A DNA stretch of 52,607 nucleotides. Source: Actinomycetes bacterium. GTDB lineage: Bacteria; Actinomycetota; Acidimicrobiia; Acidimicrobiales; RAAP-2. Positions 17,229 to 26,287 of the stretch are shown piece after piece; the first letter of the stretch is position 1; each line of letters starts with the position of its first letter. The stretch covers positions 282,396 through 335,002 of the forward strand of contig JAJYBR010000002.1 of NCBI GenBank assembly GCA_021778895.1, read 5' to 3'. The position numbers and the translations under genes were made by a program. Below the pieces are notes generated by a model. The model was not told where the DNA came from. It saw only the letters and a list, made by a program, of their open reading frames with translations, and searched no databases.

Positions 17229-17561
17229 ATGATGACGGAGACGACGGATCCGGTGGTGCGCGTCGAGCTGCTCTATTTCGCGGGATGTCCGAACTGGGAG
17301 GTCGCGGCCTCCGACCTCGCGGCGCTGCAGGCAGAGATGGGCTTCGCGCTCGAGTTCAGCGAGATGGACAGCCAGGAGACGGCCGTCGCCCGGGACTTCC
17401 GGGGCTCGCCCACGGTTCTCGTGAACGGCGTCGACCCCTTCGAGGACCCGGCCGGTGAGGTCGGGCTGTCGTGTCGCATCTACGACACACCCGCCGGGCG
17501 TGCGGGCAGCCCGGCGCGCGACCAGCTGCGCGCCGCCGTGGCGTCGGCCCAGCCCGGCTGA
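17229..17561 (+). CDS. Small thioredoxin-fold protein (alkylmercury-lyase-like N-terminus)
   Basis: The 110-residue protein starts with a strand and the motif LLYFAGCPNWEVA, where a single cysteine precedes Pro-Asn-Trp. It continues with FRGSPTVLVNG and a conserved GLSCRIY near the C-terminus. This is the pattern of the small thioredoxin-like proteins found near mercury and selenoprotein genes, in which the CP-x-W cysteine replaces CxxC. The redox or carrier role is unproven. ATG codons at 17229 and 17232 are both possible. It is followed by two hairpins before the ABC transporter genes. Confidence 0.72.
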   Translation: MMTETTDPVVRVELLYFAGCPNWEVAASDLAALQAEMGFALEFSEMDSQETAVARDFRGSPTVLVNGVDPFEDPAGEVGLSCRIYDTPAGRAGSPARDQLRAAVASAQPG

Positions 17562-17579
17562 GCGGCGGGCGGCGCGGGG

Positions 17580-17624
17580 TCCGGGAAAACCCGGAAGCAC
17601 CCTGGCGAATCCGCCAGTGGGTGC
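17580..17624 (+). terminator. Two tandem hairpins between the thioredoxin-like gene and the ABC exporter
   Basis: The first stem is TCCGGG-AAAA-CCCGGA (17580-17595). The second, 17597-17624, pairs GCACCC with GGGTGC and, inside it, TGGCG with CGCCA around an AATC loop. They are 1 nt apart and start 19 nt after the stop codon. They probably end the upstream transcript. Confidence 0.6.
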
Positions 17625-17660
17625 GGGTTTGTCCCGATGGTTGTGGCCCGTTCCCGTCGG

Positions 17661-17666
17661 TAGCGT
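17661..17666 (+). promoter_or_regulatory. Leaderless -10 element of the ABC exporter operon
   Basis: TAGCGT ends 7 nt before the ATG at 17674, which would make the two-gene operon mRNA leaderless. Confidence 0.5.
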
Positions 17667-17673
17667 CGCGGCC

Positions 17674-18375
17674 ATGGACCACGACGCGCCCCCGATCCTG
17701 GAACTCGTCGGGGTCACCCGGCACTACGGCAGCGGCGAGACGGAGGTGTGCGCCCTCCAGGACGTGTCGCTCGCGGTCGCGCGCGGCGAGATGGTCGCCG
17801 TCATGGGACCGAGCGGCTCGGGCAAGTCGACACTGCTGACGATCGCCGGGTCGCTGGAGCAGCCCAGCGCGGGCGACGTCCGGGTGGACGGTGTGCTCTT
17901 GGCGACCATGGACCGCGGTGCGCTCGCGCACCTGCGCCGCGCGACGATCGGCTTCGTCTTCCAGGACTTCAACCTGCTGCCCGGACTCAGCGCGGCCGAG
18001 AACGTCGCCTTGCCCCTGGAGCTGGACGGGCGCCGGGCCCGTTCGGCGCGGGCGGCCGCCGAGGCGGCGTTGGCCGCGGTCGGGCTCGCGGCCAAGGCGG
18101 AACGCTTCCCCGACGAGCTGTCGGGCGGCGAGCGCCAGCGTGTGGCCATCGCCCGCGCGGTCGTCGGGGACCGGCACCTGCTCCTGGCCGACGAGCCCTC
18201 GGGAGCCCTGGACTCGGCCAACGCCGAGGCCGTGATGCGGCTGATCCGGTCCGCCTGCCACGGGGGCGTCGCGGCCGTCGTCGTCACGCACGACGCGCAC
18301 CTGGCGACGCTCGCGGACCGGACGGTGCACCTGCTCGACGGCCGCCTGCTGGACGACCGGGCCGTGCCCGCATGA
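17674..18375 (+). CDS. ABC transporter ATP-binding protein (MacB/LolD type)
   Basis: The 233-residue ATPase has Walker A GPSGSGKST, Q-loop FVFQDFNLLPG, signature LSGGERQRVAIARA, Walker B LLLADEPSGALDS and the switch His in VVTHD. The FxFQ-F-LLP and SGALDS forms are typical of ATPases that pair with FtsX-like permeases (MacB, LolD, YtrE). Its stop overlaps the start of the permease gene by ATGA. The pair likely performs mechanotransmission, lipoprotein or peptide export, or cell-wall stress functions; the substrate is unknown. Confidence 0.9.
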   Translation: MDHDAPPILELVGVTRHYGSGETEVCALQDVSLAVARGEMVAVMGPSGSGKSTLLTIAGSLEQPSAGDVRVDGVLLATMDRGALAHLRRATIGFVFQDFNLLPGLSAAENVALPLELDGRRARSARAAAEAALAAVGLAAKAERFPDELSGGERQRVAIARAVVGDRHLLLADEPSGALDSANAEAVMRLIRSACHGGVAAVVVTHDAHLATLADRTVHLLDGRLLDDRAVPA

Positions 18376-20807
18376 GCGACACGGGTCGCTGGGTGGTGCG
18401 GCGCTGGACGTGGCGGATGTTCCGGCGCGAGTGGCACCAGCAGCTGCTGGTGCTCGCGCTGGTGGCCGTGGCGATGGCCGCCACGGTGGTCATGGCCGCG
18501 GCCGCGACGAACGCGTCGCCCCCGGGGAACGCCGCGGCGGGGACCGCGACCTTCCTCGCCAACGTCCCGGCCGGTCCCCAGCTCGAGGTCCGGCTGCGGA
18601 CCTGGGCCGCCGATGCGGGACCCGTCGAGCTGATCACCCATCGCGCCGTGCCGGTGCCCGGTACCGCGCTGAGCGTCGACCTGCGGGGCCAGAGCCCACA
18701 CGGGCGCTACAGTTACCCGCTCCTCACGCTGCTCACGGGGCGGTACCCCACGGGACGCCACGAGGTCGCCGTGAGTCCCGTCGCTGCCCAGGAGCTCGGT
18801 CTGCGCGTCGGGGCGACGTGGCGGCCGGCGGGGCTCGGGAGCTGGCGCGTCGTCGGCACGGTCGAGAACCCCGACAGCCTCCTGGACGCCTTCGTGCTGG
18901 CGGCCCCGGGCCAGGTGCCCGCACCTACGTCGGTGACGGTCCTCTTCGACGCCTCGCCCCGGCGACTGCCCGCGGCACTGCGGAGCCTGGTCGTCGCGGC
19001 GAATCGTGGTGGCGGCTTCTCGGGAGCGCTGCTCGTCGACCTCGTCGCGGCGTTCGGGCTGACCTTGATCGGGCTGGTGTCCGTCGCCGCCTTCACGATC
19101 ATCGCCCGGCGGCGCCAGCGCTCCCTCGGTCTGCTCGGCTCGGTGGGCGCGACGGACGCACACCTGCGCCAGGTGGTCCTGACCAACGGGCTGCTGGTCG
19201 GGCTGAGCGCCGTGGTGCTCGGGGCGCCGGTCGGACTCGGCCTGTGGGCGCTGTACCGGCCGCACCTGCAGTCAAGCTCGCACCACGTCATCGGTCTGTG
19301 GCACCTCCCCTACACCGACCTGGCGATTGCCGTCGTCCTGGCCTTCCTGACGCCGGTGCTCGCCTCGATCCGCCCGGCGCGCGAGGTGGCGCGCCAGCCG
19401 ATCCTGCGGGCCCTGGAGGGACGGCCGCCGACACCGGCTCCCGTCGCGCGCTCGGCTACCCCCGGCGTCGTCTCCGTGGTGGTCGGCTTCCTGGTGCTCG
19501 GCTACGCCGCGAGCCGGGGCGGCGCGAGCCTGCTCCTGGTGCTGGCGGGCTTCGTCGCCCTGGTCGTCGGACTGGTGCTTCTCGCCCCGTTGCTCATCGC
19601 CGCGCTCGCCGTCCTGGTTCCCGTCGCTCCCCTGAGCGCCCGTCTGGCCATCCGTGACCTCACGCGCTACCGAGGTCGCAGCGCAGCCACGCTGGCCGCG
19701 CTGAGCATCGCCATCATGGCCGCGATGAGCGTGCTCGTCGCCACATCGGCGCGCTACAGCGACCCGCTGGACTACGTCGGCCCGAACCTCGCGAGCACGC
19801 AGATCCTGGTCTCTCCGCCACCGCAGAGTCAGACCGTCCTGAGCGCGGCACAGGCCACTGCCGTGCGCGCGCTGACGCGGACCCTCGGGGCGAGTGAACT
19901 GGCCCTCGAGTCGCCGGTGGCCGGCCTCGTTCATTCGGGGCCGGGCCGCAACTGGTCGGGCCCCCTCTTCGTGGCCACGCCGGCGCTCTTGCACGCGTTC
20001 GACATCCCGGCGACGGTCCTCGAGCCGACAGCCCTGGTGGCCACCCACCGGCCGGGCCTGTCGGGGGTCGCGAACCTGATGCTCATCCGAGGTGGGAACT
20101 CGGGTGGCCAGGCCACTCCCGGACTGCCGCGCCGGGACCAGGGAGGACCGTCTCCGGCAACCTCGTGCACGAGGGCGCACGGCTGCGTCGAGCATCCCGC
20201 GGTCCAAGAGCTGGCCGCACTGCCCGCCGGGACGTCGGCCCCCAACACCGTGGTGACCGCATACGCGGTGCGCACGCTGCACCTGGCGACCTACGCGTCG
20301 GGCTGGCTGCTCACCACGACCCATCCGCTCGACGCGTCGCAGGTCGCTCAGGCCCGCAGCGCGGCCGCCGCCGCCGGGCTGATCGTCGAGACCCGCTCGG
20401 GCATGCCCACCTCGGGCGAGGTGGCGGGTTGGGCGACGGCAGCGGCGTACGCCCTGGCCCTGAGCCTGGTGGCGATGGCCCTCGGGCTGTTTCGGGGCGA
20501 GACCGTCGAGGACCGCCGGATCCTTACCGTGACCGGGGCGAGCACATGGACACGTCGCAGCGTCGGTGCCATCGTCGCGGCGCTGCTGTCGGTGCTCGGC
20601 GCGATCCTCGGGTCGCTCGGCGCCTACGTCGCGGTCGCTGCCGTCTTGCACGCCCAGCCCCAGAGCGGGAGCCTGCTCAGCGAGCTCACGCAGGTTCCGA
20701 CCATCAACCTCCTGCTGATCTTCGTCGGGCTCCCCGTCGTGGCCGGAGGGATCGGGTGGCTGGTGTCGGGCGGCGAGCCGGCCCGCCTCACCCACCCCGC
20801 CACCTAG
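18372..20807 (+). CDS. FtsX-like ABC transporter permease
   Basis: The protein of about 811 residues has an N-terminal transmembrane helix (about residues 26-50), an extracytoplasmic domain and a block of three helices (from VDLVAAFGLTLIGLVSVAAF). Further helices, a second large extracytoplasmic domain (about 460-690) and a final three-helix FtsX block complete it. This is the ten-helix duplicated FtsX arrangement of actinobacterial exporters. It overlaps the ATPase gene. One cysteine pair in the second outer domain (SCTRAHGC) may form a disulfide. The substrate is not predictable. Confidence 0.85.
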   Translation: MSDTGRWVVRRWTWRMFRREWHQQLLVLALVAVAMAATVVMAAAATNASPPGNAAAGTATFLANVPAGPQLEVRLRTWAADAGPVELITHRAVPVPGTALSVDLRGQSPHGRYSYPLLTLLTGRYPTGRHEVAVSPVAAQELGLRVGATWRPAGLGSWRVVGTVENPDSLLDAFVLAAPGQVPAPTSVTVLFDASPRRLPAALRSLVVAANRGGGFSGALLVDLVAAFGLTLIGLVSVAAFTIIARRRQRSLGLLGSVGATDAHLRQVVLTNGLLVGLSAVVLGAPVGLGLWALYRPHLQSSSHHVIGLWHLPYTDLAIAVVLAFLTPVLASIRPAREVARQPILRALEGRPPTPAPVARSATPGVVSVVVGFLVLGYAASRGGASLLLVLAGFVALVVGLVLLAPLLIAALAVLVPVAPLSARLAIRDLTRYRGRSAATLAALSIAIMAAMSVLVATSARYSDPLDYVGPNLASTQILVSPPPQSQTVLSAAQATAVRALTRTLGASELALESPVAGLVHSGPGRNWSGPLFVATPALLHAFDIPATVLEPTALVATHRPGLSGVANLMLIRGGNSGGQATPGLPRRDQGGPSPATSCTRAHGCVEHPAVQELAALPAGTSAPNTVVTAYAVRTLHLATYASGWLLTTTHPLDASQVAQARSAAAAAGLIVETRSGMPTSGEVAGWATAAAYALALSLVAMALGLFRGETVEDRRILTVTGASTWTRRSVGAIVAALLSVLGAILGSLGAYVAVAAVLHAQPQSGSLLSELTQVPTINLLLIFVGLPVVAGGIGWLVSGGEPARLTHPAT

Positions 20808-20879
20808 CGTCCTTCGGGGCGCGTCACCGGTCGTGACTACCCTCGAGGCGAGCGCCGGTTCGCGCTCGAGGAGGTTCCC

Positions 20880-21848
20880 ATGCGCCGTGTTCACCTCACC
20901 GTCCTCAGCGCTGTCGTGGTGGCATCCCTGGGGGTGGTCGCGCCCCCGGTGGGAGCGGCTGCGACGGTGCCCGTCGCGCACGTCTGGGTCGAGCCGGCCG
21001 CCGGCCTGGGCTTCCTCGACGCGGCGATCTCCCAGGCGCACGCCAGCATCGACATGTCGATGTACGAGCTCAGCGACGCCGTCGTGGAACACGACCTGGT
21101 CGCGGCGGTCCACCGGCACGTGCGGGTCCGCGTCCTCCTGGACGCCGCCTATTCTGGCGCGTACGCCAACGCCGGGGCTGTTTCCACCCTGCGCGCGGGT
21201 GGCGTGACGGTCGCCTGGGCGCCTCGCGGGCAGATCTTCCACGCCAAGTACGTCGTGGTCGACCACACGCGCGCCTACATCGGCACCGGGAACCTGACCA
21301 GCCGGTGGTACTCGTCGACGCGCGACCTGTGGGTCGAGGTCACCGCGCGCCCGCGCGTGGCCGCGATCGAGGCGGTGTTCGCCCGCGACACCACGGGCCA
21401 TCCGGGTCGGCCCGCGAGCATGGGCGGACTGGTGTGGAGCCCGGGCTCCACGGGGTCCCTGGTGAGCCTGATCGGCAGTGCGCACCGCAGCCTGCTGATC
21501 GAGAACGAGGAGATGCGCTCCTACACGATCGAGGACGCCCTGGCGGCGGCCGCGCGCCGGGGCGTGGCGGTCACCGTGGTCATGACCGCGTCCTCGGAGT
21601 GGGTGAGCGCTCTGAGCGAGCTCGCCCACGCTGGCGTCCACGTGCACACGATCTCACCGCAGGGTCTGTACATCCACGCCAAGGTGATCTGCGTCGACTG
21701 CGCGGGTCCGCGCGGGACAGCCTTCGTGGGCAGCGAGAACTTCTCGTACTCCTCGCTCACCTATAACCGGGAGCTCGGTGTCATCACCACCAGTCCGGCC
21801 GTCGTCGAGGCGGTGGAGCGTGCCGTCATCTCGGACGCGCGTCGCTGA
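20880..21848 (+). CDS. Secreted phospholipase D-like protein
   Basis: The 322-residue protein has a signal peptide (residues 1-26, cleavage near VGAAA) and two HKD half-sites. The first is HAKYVVVD followed by AYIGTGN; the second is HAKVICVD followed by AFVGSEN. Both halves are intact, so the enzyme should be catalytically active as a phospholipase D superfamily phosphodiesterase acting outside the membrane. A nuclease or cardiolipin-synthase-like role cannot be excluded. TACCCT at 20838 and GAGGAGG before the ATG indicate a leadered transcript. It converges on the GGDEF-EAL gene. Confidence 0.85.
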   Translation: MRRVHLTVLSAVVVASLGVVAPPVGAAATVPVAHVWVEPAAGLGFLDAAISQAHASIDMSMYELSDAVVEHDLVAAVHRHVRVRVLLDAAYSGAYANAGAVSTLRAGGVTVAWAPRGQIFHAKYVVVDHTRAYIGTGNLTSRWYSSTRDLWVEVTARPRVAAIEAVFARDTTGHPGRPASMGGLVWSPGSTGSLVSLIGSAHRSLLIENEEMRSYTIEDALAAAARRGVAVTVVMTASSEWVSALSELAHAGVHVHTISPQGLYIHAKVICVDCAGPRGTAFVGSENFSYSSLTYNRELGVITTSPAVVEAVERAVISDARR

Positions 21849-21874
21849 GGCGCCTGGGGGGTGGTGGTGACGCC

Positions 21875-24244
21875 TTACTCCGTACGGGACGGGACGATGG
21901 GCTCGTCTGATCCGACGCTCTCCAGGAAGTGACTTAATTCGCCCAGGGGCATCGGCGGGGCGACGTAGTAGCCCTGGATGAGGTCAACGCCCAAGGCGGC
22001 GACCGCTTCGTAGGTCTCCTTGTCCTCGACCCCTTCGGCGACGGTCACGAGACCCATGGTGCGGGCGAGCTCCACGGCCGCACGGACCACGGCGACGGCT
22101 CTTTCGTGGCTCAAGACGCGCGCGACGAAGGAGCGGTCGATCTTGATCTCGTCCACGGTGAAGTCGACCAGCTTGGACAGGGTCGAGTAGCCGGTGCCGA
22201 AGTCGTCGATCGACACGCGCACGCCCGTGGAGCGCAGGCTTCCGATGCACTGGTCGATGCGAGCGTCGTCATTGGCCAGCACGCCCTCGACGATCTCGAT
22301 GGTCAAGAGCTCGGGTGGGAAGTCGGTGGCGGACAGTGCGGACGCCACCACCGCAGGAAAGTCAGCGTTGATGAAGTCGCGCTCGGAGACATTCACGCTC
22401 ACGCGATACGCGGGTCCGGCGGGAACCAAACTGGTGACCCCGGCGAGGGCTTGGCGCAAGACATGGGCCGTAAAGGGGACAATCAGTCCCTGGAGCTCGA
22501 TCATGGGCACGAAGCGGTCCGGGGGGATGGGCCCGTAGCCTTCCGGGCTCCATCGAGCGAGGGCCTCGAAGCCGACGACGCGAGACGAGGCCACCTCGAC
22601 CAGGGGCTGGAGGTGCACGTCGATCGTCTCGTCGCGCACCGCATCGCTGACCAGACCGTACAAAACGAGGCGGCTGGGGTCGTTGCGATCGTGGTCGTAG
22701 TCGTAGACGCGAACCCCCGAGTGATTCTCCTTGGCCCGGTACATCGCCACGTCGGCTCGGCGCAGCAGTTCCTCCTGACTCTCTCGCGGGTCGCTGCGCG
22801 CGGCCACGCCGATGCTGGCACTCAGGTGCAAGGACAGGCCCTCGATGGTGAGGGGGTCACGTACCAGCGCCTCCATCTGCAGTGCCAGGTCCTGGAGGTG
22901 CTCAGCTCTCCCTCGCGAGCTCGAGATGGCGAACTCGTCGCCGCCCAGACGCGCCAGCACCAGCCCGGATTCGAGGGATGACCGCAGGCGCTGGGCCATG
23001 GCAGTCAGCGCGAGGTCGCCAGCCCGGTGGCCCAGCGAGTCGTTGATCTCCTTGAAGTTGTCCAAGTCGATGATGACCACGCCTCCCAGCCCCGCGTCGT
23101 CCGGACCCGCCGGAGAAGAGCCCGCCAGCGCGAGTCCCCGACGATTGGCGAGACCGGTGAGCGGATCGGTCACCGAGAGCTCCTCGAAACGGAGCGAGTG
23201 CGTGCGCTCCATGCGTAGCGACACCAGGAGGCGCAGGAGCAGTGCGGTCAGGGCGGCCAGAGCCAGACCCGCCACGACAGGTGGGTCCCCGAAGGACTCC
23301 GCCAGCGCGATCACGGCGATCGCAACGACACCGAAGATGGCGACCTTGCGTGACTGGTGATGGGCGAACGTGCGCTCGTGATGCGAGCCCGGTTCGCTGA
23401 TCGTCCCGTCGTCTTGGTCAGCGGCGCGGCCGAGCAGAAGGTAGGCACCGATCCAGCACAGGTCGATGAGCAGCCCCCAGCGCGTCGAGTGGACACTGGC
23501 GTCGTCATGCGCCAGCACTTCGCCGACGGAGATGACGACTGCCGCGCCGAGGACGGGGAGCATCAGCCAATCGCCAGTGACGTCGACCATGATGGCCGCA
23601 GTCGACGTGATGACAATGATCACGACGAGGCCGGCCCCGATGGCCACGTGCTGGTGCTGGCTGAGCCCATTGACGACCACGGACAGAGGGGCCACGGCGC
23701 GGCGCACATAGAGCCAGGCCAGCGCTGAGGAGATGGAGAGTCCGCCGGCCAGCGCATCGATCATCAGATTGGTGTCCAGCACGCGCAGCGACGCGTACGT
23801 GAGCATCGAGACGAAGACGACTGCCGCCAAGCTGATCAGCGCCGAGAGAGCCAGGTTGGCCACGGGGGGAGAGAACGGGTTGGTACCACCGGGCAGCGCG
23901 CCGTAGCGCGCCCCCGCAGCGGCGGTCAGCAGCTCGGCCGCCAAGAGAAGGATCCACGTCACCCGTCGAGCGCGATGCCGGCGAATGCGCTGGTACACGG
24001 GGATGGCGGTGGTGACCACGGCGGCGGCAAAGAGCGCTGCACCGAGGTCGCCGGGCCTGCGGGTGTCGTACGCGGTGACGATCAAGGCAATAGCGAAGAC
24101 CGGAGCGAGCGCGATGGCGAGGATGCTCGTCCATCCACCTGCTCGCGAAGGAGAGAGGGAGTCCGTCCCCTCGGTGGATGTGGCCGTCACCGCCTCGCTC
24201 ACGATCTCCCTCGTCATGTCCGGTTCAAATGGCCAGCATTGCAT
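21875..24244 (-). CDS. Membrane-bound GGDEF-EAL cyclic di-GMP enzyme
   Basis: The 789-residue protein has about eight hydrophobic helices (residues 40-290) as an undefined membrane sensor, then a diguanylate cyclase domain with intact GGDEF at residue 434. The phosphodiesterase domain has intact EAL at residue 560 and DDFGTGYS. No RxxD product-inhibition site precedes GGDEF. Both activities could exist; which dominates is unknown. It follows the SDR gene by 39 bp on the same strand but has a -10-like TAGTGT (24265-24270) and may be independently transcribed. A second ATG at 24217 is an alternative start. Confidence 0.88.
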   Translation of the reverse strand: MQCWPFEPDMTREIVSEAVTATSTEGTDSLSPSRAGGWTSILAIALAPVFAIALIVTAYDTRRPGDLGAALFAAAVVTTAIPVYQRIRRHRARRVTWILLLAAELLTAAAGARYGALPGGTNPFSPPVANLALSALISLAAVVFVSMLTYASLRVLDTNLMIDALAGGLSISSALAWLYVRRAVAPLSVVVNGLSQHQHVAIGAGLVVIIVITSTAAIMVDVTGDWLMLPVLGAAVVISVGEVLAHDDASVHSTRWGLLIDLCWIGAYLLLGRAADQDDGTISEPGSHHERTFAHHQSRKVAIFGVVAIAVIALAESFGDPPVVAGLALAALTALLLRLLVSLRMERTHSLRFEELSVTDPLTGLANRRGLALAGSSPAGPDDAGLGGVVIIDLDNFKEINDSLGHRAGDLALTAMAQRLRSSLESGLVLARLGGDEFAISSSRGRAEHLQDLALQMEALVRDPLTIEGLSLHLSASIGVAARSDPRESQEELLRRADVAMYRAKENHSGVRVYDYDHDRNDPSRLVLYGLVSDAVRDETIDVHLQPLVEVASSRVVGFEALARWSPEGYGPIPPDRFVPMIELQGLIVPFTAHVLRQALAGVTSLVPAGPAYRVSVNVSERDFINADFPAVVASALSATDFPPELLTIEIVEGVLANDDARIDQCIGSLRSTGVRVSIDDFGTGYSTLSKLVDFTVDEIKIDRSFVARVLSHERAVAVVRAAVELARTMGLVTVAEGVEDKETYEAVAALGVDLIQGYYVAPPMPLGELSHFLESVGSDEPIVPSRTE

Positions 24245-24283
24245 CCAGGCAGGCTCGGGTGATCACACTAATGACGCGCGCAG

Positions 24284-25078
24284 TCAGAGGTCTGGACGCT
24301 CGAGAGAAAAACGGCTGGCGTCGATCCGCTGGCCGTGGACGTCGCTCGCTGCCCGCGAGGCCAGCCACACGAGTGGCGGTCCCATGATGGCTGGGTCGAG
24401 CAGGCGGGCCCGCACCGCGTCGCCCGCGTCCTCGGGAATCATCCCGGTCGCCGTGGCCCCACCCGGGAGCAGGATGTTGAGGCGCACGGACGTGTCCGCG
24501 AGGTCCGCGGCCATGATTCGAGCCAGGGACTCCACAGCCGCTCCGGCGGGGCCGTAGGGCACGAAGCCGCGACGCGACATCGTTGCGGTGTTCATCGAGA
24601 CCACGACGACGCGGCCCCCACCCGCGGCGAGCATCCGGGGCACGACCGCGCGCACGGTGAGGAACGTGCCGGCCACCTTGGTGTCCACGACGTTGCGGAA
24701 CCCGGGAGGCGTCACCGCCCAGAAGGGTTGGGGCTCGGTGAGGAAGCGGGGGTTGACCGTGCGCATCCCGATGCCCGCGTTGGCCACCAGGAGGTCGAGA
24801 CCGCCGAGCTCCTGGTAGATCTGGTCGACCCCCTCGTCGACGGCGTCCGCGTCGCGGACGTCCATCGCTCGCCCTGCGACGCGGGCGCCGATCTGCTGGG
24901 CGGCCGATGCCGCACGGTCCGCGTCGCGACTCGTGAGAACGACCCGGGCACCCGCCGCGGCGAGGGCCTCGGCCATCGCGCGGCCGAGCCCCGAGGTGCC
25001 ACCGGTCACCAGGGCTCGCACGCCCGCGAGCACGGCGCCTCCTCGAGGCGAGAGGTCCGATGGCGTTCGGGGGGACAC
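24284..25078 (-). CDS. SDR-family oxidoreductase lacking the catalytic Lys
   Basis: The 264-residue protein shows classical SDR features: TGGTSGLG for the cofactor, DVRDAD, NAGIG and the catalytic Ser in VVSMN. The active-site Tyr175 is present, but the fourth residue after it, normally Lys (YxxxK), is Gly (YGPAG). The following helix otherwise resembles a classical SDR. It may have altered catalysis or act as a binding protein. The GTG start lies 6 nt after the aldo/keto reductase stop, so the two form an operon. Confidence 0.82.
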   Translation of the reverse strand: MSPRTPSDLSPRGGAVLAGVRALVTGGTSGLGRAMAEALAAAGARVVLTSRDADRAASAAQQIGARVAGRAMDVRDADAVDEGVDQIYQELGGLDLLVANAGIGMRTVNPRFLTEPQPFWAVTPPGFRNVVDTKVAGTFLTVRAVVPRMLAAGGGRVVVVSMNTATMSRRGFVPYGPAGAAVESLARIMAADLADTSVRLNILLPGGATATGMIPEDAGDAVRARLLDPAIMGPPLVWLASRAASDVHGQRIDASRFSLERPDL

Positions 25079-25084
25079 GGGGCC

Positions 25085-26080
25085 CTAGCGATTCACCGTG
25101 GACATGTCGGCGTAGCGCTCGCCCGCAGCCGCCCCGATCGGGGCCGCCGCGTCGAGGGCCGCGAGGTCCGCGGCGCTGAGGACCACGTCGAGGGCGCCGA
25201 TGTTCTCTGCGAGGTAGGTGAGTCGCTTCGTGCCGGGGATCGGCACGACGTCGGGGCCCTGGGCCAGGACCCACGCGAGGGCCAGCTGGCTCGCCGTCAC
25301 GGCGCGCGCGGCGGCGATCTCGCGCACCCGGTCGACCAGCTCGAGGTTCTTGGCGAAGTTCTCGCCCTGGAACCGGGGGGAGTGGCGGCGGAAGTCGGTG
25401 GGCTCGAAGTCGTCGACACTGCGGATGGCACCGGAGAGGAACCCGCGGCCGAGCGGCGAGTAGGGCACGAAACCGATGCCGAGCTCGCGCACCGTCGCCA
25501 GCACGCCGTTGTCCTCGACCTCGCGCGTCCACAGCGACCACTCCGTCTGCAGGGCCGTGATCGGGTGGGTCGCGTGGGCCCGGCGGATCGACTCGGGCGC
25601 CGCCTCGCTGATGCCGAGGTGGCGCACCTTGCCCGCTGCCACGAGCTCGGCGAGGGCGCCCCAGGTCTCCTCGATGGGGACGGTGGCGTCGACGCGGTGC
25701 TGGTAGTAGAGGTCGATGTGGTCGACGCCCAGGCGCTGCAGGCTCGCGTCACACGCGCGGCGCACGTAGTCGGGCCGGCCGTTGACCCCGACCCGGCTGC
25801 CGTCCTCGCGCCGCTCGTTGCCGAACTTGGTCGCCAGGACCACCTCGTCGCGCCGGCCGGCGATGGCCTGGCCCACGAGGCGCTCGTTGGTGAACGGCCC
25901 GTACATGTCAGCGGTGTCCAGGAAGTCGACGCCCGCGTCGAGGGCGGCGTGGATGACGGCGATCGACCCGCGGTCGTCACCGGTGCCGTAGAACTCGGAC
26001 ATCCCCATGCACCCGAGGCCCTGGGCGGAGACCTCGAGAGCGGCGGCTCCGGTTCCGAGAGTACGACGGGGGACGGGCAT
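25085..26080 (-). CDS. Aldo/keto reductase
   Basis: The 331-residue NADPH-dependent reductase of the (beta/alpha)8 aldo-keto family has the full tetrad: Asp and Tyr in DTADMYG, Lys in LATKFG and His in YYQHRVD. The C-terminal cofactor motif is [14 protein letters not shown]. It resembles the AKR13/YajO-like branch. CAGGAGG before the ATG gives a good ribosome-binding site. It leads a likely operon with the SDR gene and possibly the GGDEF-EAL gene. The substrate is unknown. Confidence 0.88.
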   Translation of the reverse strand: MPVPRRTLGTGAAALEVSAQGLGCMGMSEFYGTGDDRGSIAVIHAALDAGVDFLDTADMYGPFTNERLVGQAIAGRRDEVVLATKFGNERREDGSRVGVNGRPDYVRRACDASLQRLGVDHIDLYYQHRVDATVPIEETWGALAELVAAGKVRHLGISEAAPESIRRAHATHPITALQTEWSLWTREVEDNGVLATVRELGIGFVPYSPLGRGFLSGAIRSVDDFEPTDFRRHSPRFQGENFAKNLELVDRVREIAAARAVTASQLALAWVLAQGPDVVPIPGTKRLTYLAENIGALDVVLSAADLAALDAAAPIGAAAGERYADMSTVNR

Positions 26081-26287
26081 GGTGGCCTCCTGGATCGGGA
26101 TCGTTCTCCACCTTACGGGGGGCGCCGCGGCGCGGTGACCGAAGAGGCCGGGATCTCCCTCTCGGCGCCGCGCACCGGGCCCCCGCTCCTCTCGGGCCGC
26201 GACTCATCTGCCGAAGGCAACCAGTGACGAAGTCGCCCCGGGGTCGGCTCCGACGAGCGTCACGAGACGAGGTCTCGCTGGTCGTGC

